A stretch of DNA of 64,000 nt from Uloborus plumipes (taxonomy: Eukaryota; Arthropoda; Arachnida; Araneae; Uloboridae): the NCBI GenBank assembly GCA_038373865.1, contig JAXGGA010004505.1, forward strand, positions 1 to 64,000, given 5' to 3'. Positions 55,707-64,000 of the stretch are shown here, piece after piece (position 1 is the first letter of the stretch; each line of letters begins with the position of its first letter). The translations under genes and the position numbers were made by a program. Under the pieces are notes generated by a model that saw only the letters and a program-made list of their open reading frames with translations, had not been told where the DNA came from and did no database searches.

Positions 55707-56883
55707 TGTTAGCATGGCCCTTTATTTTTTCTTGGAGAGAGTCCCTAAACGAATTTTTTTTAATAAAAATAAAATGTTAAGTGCACCTACTTCCTTTGCC
55801 TGCACGTCCCGGGGGGAAAGAAATCCCATTTTTTATTTTCATCCTAGCACGCCGGCAAACAATCCCATCACTACGACAGAACGTGCATTTTTTCCGTAAT
55901 GGTGTGACGTCAGAGCTTTAGTGTTGAGGAACTACTTGCTTCCTCGAAGAGGGTAAACAATTAAGAAATTTCCCTAAGCTGTGTTTTTTAAAAGTTGAGT
56001 TGTATTTTTACTAAAGTTCTATTTAAATTTTGTTTTGACGTCACGCCACTACGTTCCATCGTCTGCAGCTATAAGAATGGTAGTTTTTCCAAGCTGTGTG
56101 TTCTGATCTGTCCGGCCATGTCTTAGTGTTGTTGTTTTTGCGCTGTGTTGTTTCGGCGTGCACGCGGAGCGTGCTTTTCGTTTTGTGGTGCTGTAATTTC
56201 TTTGAAAAAGGCTGGAGCCTTCCACCACTTGTGTTATAGTATGCAGGCATTATTAACTCTTTTACTTTAAATGTTTTTTAAAGAATTTGGCCGAACGAAT
56301 TAACGTTCGGGGATTTTTTTGGAGAATGTCACCTCCTAGTCACTGCGGAAAGTTCTATCATTCCACCGCTATAAAATCTTCATGGATATAACCGGCTTTC
56401 CCAATTTTGGTCATGCGGCGACCAAACCAACTAGCTCCTTCTGGGCGACCAAACCAACTATCTCCTTCTGAGTAGTACCTGCTGTGTGTCTGGCTGAGCC
56501 CATCCCTGGGATATTGGAACACCTCGTCAGGCCTATCTACCGGACAAGAAGCAGAAGTTGAGCTGTTGACTGCGACGCTGTACCCAGAAAGGTGGACTGT
56601 GTATCAAATGTAACCGGTGGACTTCCGTTCCTGAGATGGTATTCTTGTAAAAATTCTAAGGGGTGAACTCCAAATTCTATTCTAAGACTTTTTAAATTTT
56701 CTAACGATAATTGGGGGGGTTTTTTTTGAAAATTCAAAATTTTTTGGGTGTATCAGATTTTTCAATGTTTACAATGTTTTGATCAAAATAAATTTATACT
56801 GTTTGTTAAAATGTCTATCTGTTCCTTTCACTTCTGCCGACCACACTACCTCGGCCTCGTATTTATGTTAGCATAGGTTAACA
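55707..56883 (+). repeat. 5' LTR of the copia element
   Basis: 1177 bases, TGTTAGCATGG..GGTTAACA. It contains a TATA box (TATAAAA, 56370-56376) and a downstream AATAAA (56787-56792), which suggest a transcription start near 56400 and RNA 3' end after about 56810. GACCAAACCAACTA is directly repeated at about 56422-56460. Confidence 0.95.
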
Positions 56884-56885
56884 AG

Positions 56886-56895
56886 TGGTAGCAGA
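56886..56895 (+). promoter_or_regulatory. Primer-binding site for tRNA-iMet
   Basis: TGGTAGCAGA, two bases after the 5' LTR, is complementary to the 3' end of animal initiator tRNA-Met (..TCTGCTACCA). Confidence 0.8.
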
Positions 56896-56945
56896 CCGTT
56901 TGGTTTTTTGTGGTCGACTGGAGTGAACGGAATTTTTTTTGACAA

Positions 56946-59900
56946 ATGGATAAAGATTTTCGTAACATAGAAAAGTTGGGTTCCCATAATTGGGCTTCTT
57001 GGTCCAAAGATGTAAAAATGATTCTAATGGAAAGGGATTTATGGGAAGTTACCCAAAATAAATTAGAAACCCCAATTACCCCCGTTGATAAGAAACGTTG
57101 TTTTAAGGCCTTAGCTATCATATATTTAAATTTAGATACTGAAATAAAGGCATTAATTGATGACCTTGAAGATCCACATGAAGCGTGGACAAATTTAAAA
57201 ACAAATTTTGAACCCCCATCTTTGGCCCGAGTAGCTGCCCTATGGGAATCCTATTTTTCATGTCAAATGAGTGATGGTGAAACTGTGGGATTGTTTGCTG
57301 CCAGGCTAGGGGGGATTTTTAAACAATTGATTGAAAATGGCTATGTAATGGAAGAACAAATTAGAACTTTTCAGTTAATTAGATATTTGCCTTCCAACTT
57401 TGACAATATTGTCCAGGCAATATATCGATGGGAAAAAGAAAAGTTTACTTTTTTAAATGTCAAGAATGAACTTTTAGCCGAAGAAGGCCGTATCAAGTAT
57501 TTAAATAGAGAACCGGAAGGGGGGAATTCTGCAATGAGTGCTCATTCAAGAAAGGAAAAAACTGGTCCTGCAGGCAAGGGAGGTAAGTCCCCATTTAAAA
57601 GTAAAATTTGCCATTATTGTAAAAAGAAAGGGCATATTGCTTCGCGGTGTTGGGCCAGAAATAAAGATATTCGAAATTCAAAAGAAAATGTTAAAAGTAA
57701 AAATGAATATCGAACAGGAATGTATTGCACAATTAATGAATTCTCCGCGAATACCACCACCACCCCTAGAAATGATAATGACTGGATTTTTGATTCGGGT
57801 AGTACGGCACATTTTTGCCGTGATAAGAATTTATTTTCAGAAATAAAACCAGTCCAAAATACCCAAATGGAGGTGGCTGTTGGTGAGATAAAAAGTAAAG
57901 TCGAGGGGATAGGTAAAGTAATTTTTAAAATTGAAACTGACAACAAAATGATAACAGTAACATTAAATAATGTTTATTATGCCCCAACACTGCGACGCAA
58001 TTTGCTTTCTGGTTCATGCATCGACCAGCAAGGATTTAAAATGAAATGGTTTCCCGGAAAGATTTGCGTATATGATGTAAATAATGTTAAAATTTTTAAT
58101 GCTAATTTAATTAATAAGTTGTATTATGTTAAGCCAAATTTTTATATGAAATGTTTAAATGTAAATAATGTTGTCATCCCTGAAGGGGACTCCAAATTGA
58201 AAGTTGAACAGTCCAATGTTGTGAAATTAGACCTAGAGTTATGGCACAAACGTTTTGCCCATATTAACATGGACTATATTGTGAATACTGAAAAACTAGG
58301 GGCTGTAACGGGATTAGAAATTAAGAAGGGAGCAAAACCTACTTGTGAACCATGTAAATTGGGAAAAAAGAAATCATGTTCATTTAAACCTTTACCAGAA
58401 ATCAGGTCCAAGGAAGCCCTTGAATTGGTCCATATGGACCTAGCGGGACCTTTTCAAAAGGAGTCTTTAGCGGGGAAGAAATATCTTTTTACCATCATTG
58501 ATGATTTTTCACGAAAAGCTTATGTATTTTTCTTAAAAAGTAAAGATAAGGCTTTTGAAGTTTTTTTAGGTTTTCAGAGAAGGGCAGAGAGGTTTTTAGG
58601 TAAAAAGTTACTAGCTGTCCGCTCCGATAACGGTCGGGAATTTGAAAACAAATTTTTTGAAAATTATCTAAAGAACCAGGGGATAAGAATTGAGCGTTCA
58701 AATAAATATACACCTCAACAAAATGGTGTCGCGGAACGATATAACCGTACCATAGAAGACGCGATAAGAACAATGCTAAATGACTCAGGGTTAGGTTTTG
58801 AATTTTGGGCGGAAGCCACACTTTGTTTCAATTATATTAGAAATAGGACAGTTCTAGGAAAACGTGGCAAGACACCATTTGAACTGTTTTCAGGTAGGAA
58901 ACCGTCTACTAAACATTTTCGGGTTTTTGGCTGTATTGCCTATGTTGGTCAGCCTAAAATTAAACTTAAGAAACTCGACCCTAGGGCAACTTTAGGTGTA
59001 ATGATTGGCTATGCTATAAAAACCAGAGGATATAGAATCTGGAACCCTGAAACTAAAAGAGTAGACGAAACTATAAATGTCGATTTTAATGAAAATTTAA
59101 GCTGGGGGGAATATAAAAATAAAAACATACAGGGAAGGAATTTTAATTTTATACCTCCTCTTGGGGACTCAGAACCAGAAGAAGAAATTGAGGAATGTGA
59201 TAAACCACCCACCAGTAAAGAGATAAAATGGACACGGGAAGCTGTAAAAAGAAAAACAGGAGATCGAATTGATATCTATTACTCTATTATAATGGGAGAC
59301 AAGAAAAATCGGTTTAAAACGGTAAAAGATATTCAAAAATTCTGCGAAGTCAACAACATTAAGTTTGACCCTACACTCTTTGATTTTTCGCCCAAAAATT
59401 TGAACACCGGTGAAATACCGGAAGAAGGGGATAATAGTTCAGAAGACTCTGAGGAAATGATAGACACTCCGGGGGCTAGTATGGTTGAAGTAATTGTCCC
59501 TAATTCATATAAAGAATGTTTAAAATCAGAAGAATTGAAACACTGGGAACTAGCGATGAAAGATGAGATCCAAGTGATTAAAGAACGTGGGGTTTGGGAC
59601 CTGGTCCCCCCACCTAAAAATAAACCTATTTTAGGAAATCGCTGGGTTTATGATGCTAAACAAAATGATAAGGGTCAAGTCGTCAGATACAAAGCTAGAC
59701 TGGTATGTTCTGGTAACCGACAAGTCCAGGGGGAGTCTTATTCTGAAGTGTTTAGTCCTGTGGTTGATTTCACCTTAGTTAGAGTTTTTTTCGCGATATT
59801 TGTCTCACTTTTAGGATGGTATCATTTCCAAATTGACATAAAAAATGCCTACTTGTATGCTGACTTGGAGGAACATATTATAATGCGCCAACCTGAGGGT

Positions 59901-61052
59901 TTTGTCGAGTTAGAATATCCTAACTACGTCTGTAAATTAAAGAAGTCCCTTTATGGGTTGCACCAATCTGGAAGAAACTGGTTTTATGAAATTGACGGGG
60001 TTCTTCATGGGTTTAAATTTAAAAAGGTAAAAGGGTGTAACTGTGTTTACTATAGGGACGGGGAAGTTTTTCTTTTGATTTACGTAGACGACATAATTAT
60101 TCTAGCAAAAAATAATGAGATAGTGAAAAATGTAATTGAAGAAATAAAGACAAAATATGATATAAAAGAATTAGGAAAAACAAGGAAACTTCTGGGGATA
60201 GAATTTATAGAAGAAGGGGGGAATATTTACATTCACCAGGGTTTTTATATTTCACGGGTGTGTGAGTTATTTTCCAACTATAGTATCCCTATTTCTACCC
60301 TTCCTATTTCGAGGGGCACGATTTTGTCGATGAACGACTGCCCAAAAGGGGAATTAGAAATAAAAGAAATGGAAAAATTGCCATATCGAAATCTATTGGG
60401 ATGTTTAGCATACATAGCTGGGAAAACTCGCCCTGATATTTCCTATGCTGTAAACATCTTTTCACAATTTCAAGCTAACCCAGGAAGAAAGCACTGGGAA
60501 TTTTTGTTACGCGTTTTAGGGTACTTAAAAAATACTATTTTTTATAAATTAAATTTAAGTGTAATAGGGGAAATTAAAATAAAAGCTTTTTCAGACTCTG
60601 ATTTTGCCTCAAATCGTGAGGATCGTGTCTCAATGGGTGGTACAATCATCTGTATAGATGATGTCCCGATTCAATGGAGGACTTTCAAACAAAAATGTGT
60701 GGCATTGTCCACGATGGAGGCCGAATATATTTCATTGGGGGAAACTGCCAAAGAGGTAGTTTGGTTAAAAAGGATATTGGATGAAATAGACCAATTGAAC
60801 ATTGAAGGTTTTAAATTATGTTCTGCCATTATTCATTGTGACAATACCGCCGCCATTGATTTTTCAAGGTCCCCCATTGAAAACTCTCGAACGAAACACA
60901 TAGATGTGCGCTATCATTTCGTGAGAAATCTAGTTAGGGACAAAAATTTTTCCATTGAATATATTAGGACAAATGTAAATAAAGCGGACATTTTCACTAA
61001 GCCCTTGTCACGAAATATATTAGACAAGCTATGTAAACTAATTTTCAATTAG
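56946..61052 (+). CDS. Ty1/copia Gag-Pol polyprotein
   Basis: One intact frame of 1368 codons. Order as in the copia family: Gag with the N-terminal NWASWSKDVKMIL region; a CCHC zinc knuckle at 222-235 (C222, C225, H230, C235); aspartic protease DSGST at 283-287; integrase HHCC finger (H434, H439, C467, C470) and D498-D561-E597 triad with 35 residues between the last two; reverse transcriptase with YKARLVCSGNRQ and YVDD (1046-1049); and RNase H with D1217 (SDSDFA), STMEAEY and ADIFTKPL. Integrase before RT distinguishes copia from gypsy. Gag and Pol share one frame with no shift signal, so Gag excess would need splicing or proteolysis, as in Drosophila copia. The start ATG is the first after the primer site and leads directly into Gag homology. 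Confidence 0.97.
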   Translation: MDKDFRNIEKLGSHNWASWSKDVKMILMERDLWEVTQNKLETPITPVDKKRCFKALAIIYLNLDTEIKALIDDLEDPHEAWTNLKTNFEPPSLARVAALWESYFSCQMSDGETVGLFAARLGGIFKQLIENGYVMEEQIRTFQLIRYLPSNFDNIVQAIYRWEKEKFTFLNVKNELLAEEGRIKYLNREPEGGNSAMSAHSRKEKTGPAGKGGKSPFKSKICHYCKKKGHIASRCWARNKDIRNSKENVKSKNEYRTGMYCTINEFSANTTTTPRNDNDWIFDSGSTAHFCRDKNLFSEIKPVQNTQMEVAVGEIKSKVEGIGKVIFKIETDNKMITVTLNNVYYAPTLRRNLLSGSCIDQQGFKMKWFPGKICVYDVNNVKIFNANLINKLYYVKPNFYMKCLNVNNVVIPEGDSKLKVEQSNVVKLDLELWHKRFAHINMDYIVNTEKLGAVTGLEIKKGAKPTCEPCKLGKKKSCSFKPLPEIRSKEALELVHMDLAGPFQKESLAGKKYLFTIIDDFSRKAYVFFLKSKDKAFEVFLGFQRRAERFLGKKLLAVRSDNGREFENKFFENYLKNQGIRIERSNKYTPQQNGVAERYNRTIEDAIRTMLNDSGLGFEFWAEATLCFNYIRNRTVLGKRGKTPFELFSGRKPSTKHFRVFGCIAYVGQPKIKLKKLDPRATLGVMIGYAIKTRGYRIWNPETKRVDETINVDFNENLSWGEYKNKNIQGRNFNFIPPLGDSEPEEEIEECDKPPTSKEIKWTREAVKRKTGDRIDIYYSIIMGDKKNRFKTVKDIQKFCEVNNIKFDPTLFDFSPKNLNTGEIPEEGDNSSEDSEEMIDTPGASMVEVIVPNSYKECLKSEELKHWELAMKDEIQVIKERGVWDLVPPPKNKPILGNRWVYDAKQNDKGQVVRYKARLVCSGNRQVQGESYSEVFSPVVDFTLVRVFFAIFVSLLGWYHFQIDIKNAYLYADLEEHIIMRQPEGFVELEYPNYVCKLKKSLYGLHQSGRNWFYEIDGVLHGFKFKKVKGCNCVYYRDGEVFLLIYVDDIIILAKNNEIVKNVIEEIKTKYDIKELGKTRKLLGIEFIEEGGNIYIHQGFYISRVCELFSNYSIPISTLPISRGTILSMNDCPKGELEIKEMEKLPYRNLLGCLAYIAGKTRPDISYAVNIFSQFQANPGRKHWEFLLRVLGYLKNTIFYKLNLSVIGEIKIKAFSDSDFASNREDRVSMGGTIICIDDVPIQWRTFKQKCVALSTMEAEYISLGETAKEVVWLKRILDEIDQLNIEGFKLCSAIIHCDNTAAIDFSRSPIENSRTKHIDVRYHFVRNLVRDKNFSIEYIRTNVNKADIFTKPLSRNILDKLCKLIFN

Positions 61053-61126
61053 TATTGAATCATGTTTTTCATGTGTTTTTTGGGATTTTTTGATGTGTGT
61101 TTTTTGTGCGTTTATGGACTTTCTCC

Positions 61127-61138
61127 AAGAGGGGGGAA
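61127..61138 (+). promoter_or_regulatory. Polypurine tract of the copia element
   Basis: AAGAGGGGGGAA directly before the 3' LTR (two bases between), the expected site for plus-strand priming. Confidence 0.85.
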
Positions 61139-61140
61139 CT

Positions 61141-62319
61141 TGTTAGCATGGCCCTTTATTTTTTCTTGGAGAGAGTCCCTAAACGAATTTTTTTTTAAAT
61201 AAAAATAAAATGTTAAGAGCACCTACTTCCTTTGCCTGCACGTCCAGGGGGAAAGAAATCCCATTTTTTATTTTCATCCTAGCACGCCGGCAAACAATCC
61301 CATCACTACGACAGAACGTGCATTTTTTCCGTAATGGTGTGACGTCAGAGCTTTAGTGTTGAGGAACTACTTGCTTCCTCGAAGAGGGTAAACAATTAAG
61401 AAATTTCCCTAAGCTGTGTTTTTTAAAAGTTGAGTTGTATTTTTACTAAAGTTCTATTTAAATTTTGTCTTGACGTCACGCCACTACGTTCCATCGTCTG
61501 CAGCTATAAGAATGGTAGTTTTTCCAGGCTGTGTGTTCTGATCTGTCCGGCCATGTCTTAGTGTTGCTGTTTTTGCGCTGTGTTGTTTCGGCGTGCACGC
61601 GGTGCGTGCTTTTCGTTTTGTGGTGCTGTAATTTCTTTGAAAAAGGCTGGAGCCTTCCACCACTTGTGTTATAGTATGCAGGCATTATTAACTCTTTTAC
61701 TTTAAATGTTTTTTAAAGAATTTGGCCGAACGAATTAACGTTCGGGGATTTTTTTGGAGAATGTCACCTCCTAGTTACTGCGGAAAGTTCTATCATTCCA
61801 CCGCTATAAAATCTTCATGGATATAACCGGCTTTCCCAATTTTGGTCATGCGGCGACCAAACCAACTAGCTCCTTCTGGGCGACCAAACCAACTAGCTCC
61901 TTCTGAGTAGTACCTGCTGTGTGTCTGGCTGAGCCCATCCCTGGGATATTGGAACACCTCGTCAGGCCTATCTACCGGACAAGAAGCAGAAGTTGAGCTG
62001 TTGACTGCGACGCTGTACCCAGAAAGGTGGACTGTGTATCAAATGTAACCGGTGGACTTCCGTTCCTGAGATGGTATTCTTGTAAAAATTCTAAGGGGTG
62101 AACTCCAAATTCTATTCTAAGACTTTTTAAATTTTCTAACGATAATTGGGGGGGTTTTTTTTTGAAAATTCAAAATTTTTTGGGTGTATCAGATTTTTCA
62201 ATGTTTACAATGTTTTGATCAAAATAAATTTATACTGTTTGTTAAAATGTCTATCTGTTCCTTTCACTTCTGCCGACCACACTACCTCGGCCTCGTATTT
62301 ATGTTAGCATAGGTTAACA
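61141..62319 (+). repeat. 3' LTR of the copia element
   Basis: 1179 bases, near identical to the 5' LTR. Visible differences include GAGCACC versus GTGCACC, CCAGG versus CCCGG at the CGTCC site, GTCTTGACG versus GTTTTGACG, and CTAGTTACTG versus CTAGTCACTG. Confidence 0.95.
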
Positions 62320-62324
62320 ATAAT

Positions 62325-62998
62325 TGTGAAATAATTTGTTTTATAGAATACCGTTTTCATATGTCAATACGGAATAAGATTCTGCATACAATGCATTAAT
62401 AAAGTGAAAATCGCCATTTTTGGACTTATGTCGTTCTTGGTTCTGAGGTACAGATATATCATTTCAAGTGTGTCAAAAATCAGTAGATTTTTATTTTGTC
62501 CGATATGGTTCATTTCATCCCATTTTGTCCAATTTCTTCCGACGTCGCGCTTTTTACAGAAAAGTGGGCAAAATAGCAACCCTGCGCATTACAGAAGTAT
62601 CTATAAGCGAATTGGGAAGCTTTTTTCAAAAAATAAATTAGATTCAGCGAACCCTCGGCTCTAGTGATCTCTTAATTCTTCTACTTCAAATGGCCTTTCT
62701 TCCCTTCATCGTTATATAGTGAACTATACTGCCGTGCTAAGCACAAAAGTCGTATCTGCACTTTTTAACACAATTGAGTTATCGCCACCAGGTGGCTCTT
62801 TGTGACGTATTTTACCTAAATACAAAATTAATGGTCATTTGAGAATGGGAAATATTTTTTACAAAATTATGAAAAAGTTTCATCTGAATCAAATACATGG
62901 TGGCGCAAAACTTTAAAGAGTAATATCTCAATTTGAACTCAACTGCAGATACCACTTTTGCGTTTAGCACAGCGAAATACCTTAGCAGCGAACCTATC
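62325..62998. other. Intergenic, no gene seen
   Basis: No recognisable coding sequence. An 86-codon frame at 62404-62664 shows no domain. Confidence 0.4.
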
Positions 62999-63006
62999 CT
63001 CTAAGT

Positions 63007-63310
63007 CAGCGTTTCTTAAACTGTGTTCCGCGGAACCCTAGGGTCTCACGAAGATCATGGAAGGGTTCCGTGAAACTTTTCCTCCCTTCCTTTCATAACA
63101 TTTGAACTAAGTTCTCAAAAGTTCCAGCAAAGAAAATTAAAATCAAAACTTAAAATTCGAAGCAACAACCCTGTCTCCTGTTCACTTATCCAAAGAAAAA
63201 ATTGGTGATAGGGTAGGTGGGGGAGGGGGGATAGAAATAAAAACAAGGGTTCTGCCAAAAAAGTGGACAGCAAAAAGGGTTCCACTTGTAAAAAAGTTTA
63301 AGAAACGCTG
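63007..63310. mobile_element. MITE with CAGCGTTTCTTAAAC termini (copy 2)
   Basis: Same family as 10775-11320 and in reverse orientation to it, 304 bp, perfect inverted ends CAGCGTTTCTTAAAC and GTTTAAGAAACGCTG. Flanks CTCTAAGT and CTGTAAGT are an 8-bp duplication with one mismatch, supporting hAT assignment. Confidence 0.93.
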
Positions 63311-63318
63311 CTGTAAGT

Positions 63319-64000
63319 GGACAGTTCTAGCAGGTTCTTGATCTTTTGGTAAAGTAGAGGTACTTCAGAGACACAGACTACAAGAGTTGAAAGTGATTTT
63401 GTTGGTTTTTGCAGAAGTTTGATGGTTTGATGCTGATAATTCAAAAAAATGATTCTAAGTGAAATAGAAAACAGGCTTCTGCTCTACATTCGAGAAGGGA
63501 CATTTAATTTCAAACCCTTTACAAATGTTCAAGCGCCATCTCTAAGTTTTACTCAGAATTAGAGTATTTAACTTTTTTTTTTGTAATCTTGTTTATAGTA
63601 TGAGATTTTGCTTACAATTACTTTTAAATATTGAGATTATGATTGCGTTTTGGTGCACAAAAATGTAACCAATTTCTTTGATTTATGATTATGTAATCCA
63701 CGATTACTCCTAGCCTGTTTCCTGTGTGCCTGTTCCTAGCCTGTTTTAAGCTTCAATTCTAAAATAATTTTGCTCAAATTCTTTTGTATTCTTTTTAAAA
63801 CTTTTAATGCCTTCATTTGAAAAATTGCGATCTGTTTGCATCTGCTATGGAAATCAAATTTTTCCTTTTTCACGTTAACCGTACTTTATAAAAGGCTCAA
63901 TAAATGATTTTTTTTTTTCATTTTTATATGAATAATAAAGTTGAAAACTTTAAAGCTAAATCCCATGCTCTTTGGAAGGGGGTGGGGTAGTTAATGCATT
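63319..64000. other. Intergenic, no gene seen
   Basis: AT-rich to the window end. GTAATC/GATTAC words cluster at 63585-63715, similar to 48040-48180, possibly an old shared repeat. Confidence 0.4.

Larger units (their letters stand above)
55707..62319 (+). mobile_element. Complete Ty1/copia LTR retrotransposon
   Basis: Both LTRs, primer-binding site, one uninterrupted Gag-Pol frame and polypurine tract are present. The 5-bp duplication ATAAT flanks the element (55702-55706 and 62320-62324). LTRs run TG..CA. Length 6.6 kb. The two LTRs differ by only about ten substitutions and a few homopolymer indels by eye, so insertion was recent, and the copy looks competent for autonomous retrotransposition. 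Confidence 0.97.

Noticed and set aside
56041..56250. Antisense 69-codon frame conserved in both LTRs (also 61476-61685)
   Set aside because: Conservation simply reflects LTR identity; no similarity to a protein and opposite to the element's transcription.

Overview
This is a stretch of AT-rich animal nuclear genome, most likely arthropod and probably an arachnid (spider-like). The reasons are a gustatory-receptor-family chemoreceptor ending in the TYxxxxxQ signature, an animal SF1 gene with huge introns, and dense arthropod-type transposable elements: a CR1-like LINE, Ty1/copia, piggyBac, Tc1/mariner and pogo, and many hAT-type MITEs. No operons, ribosome-binding sites, tRNAs or CRISPR arrays are visible. 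The species assignment is inference.

Host genes. (1) 1-8.8 kb holds the 5' end of splicing factor SF1 (branch-point-binding protein) on the minus strand. Exon 1 (8381-8528) and exon 2 (4568-4756) are phase-compatible across a 3.6 kb intron. The rest of the gene, including the KH/QUA2 RNA-binding part, lies left of the window or was not recognisable. (2) 18794-20005 (+) is an intact single-exon 403-residue gustatory-receptor-like protein. A MITE ends five bases before its start codon.

Everything else supported here is mobile or repetitive DNA. 9-12.4 kb: hAT-type MITEs, an inverted repeat carrying a hammerhead-ribozyme fold, and a Tc1 transposase fossil. 12.6-14.65 kb: a pogo/Tigger-like element with two nested elements and a 179-bp triplication. 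14.8-17.5 kb: more MITEs. 20.7-21.3 and 27.0-27.6 kb: two copies of a long-armed hairpin element. 22.1-25.25 kb: a retroposon-like repeat followed by a 2.3 kb inverted-repeat element with tandemly repeated arms. 26-30.3 kb: small MITEs. 30.55-32.35 kb: a decayed piggyBac element with TTAA duplications. 32.9-35.7 kb: a hAT-type element containing a CGAT-rich block, then degenerate tandem repeats. 37.2-42.7 kb: a second copy of the pogo/Tigger-like family, disrupted by 147-bp tandem repeats and a CR1-like LINE with one nonsense codon. 43-51.3 kb: hAT-type and other MITEs, one nested in another. 51.96-55.2 kb: a foldback element with tandem-repeat arms whose centre holds a decayed gene with a PIN/FEN-like region and a Cys-rich tail. 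55.7-62.3 kb: a complete, apparently young Ty1/copia retrotransposon (1368-codon Gag-Pol, near-identical 1.18 kb LTRs, 5-bp duplication).

Because several families occur more than once, pre-insertion (empty) sites can be read directly, so part of the insertion order can be reconstructed inside the window. No convincing multi-gene new system is present. The most novel-looking items are the hammerhead-ribozyme-bearing inverted repeat, the MITE abutting the chemoreceptor start codon, and the foldback element with its PIN-like/Cys-rich gene remnant.
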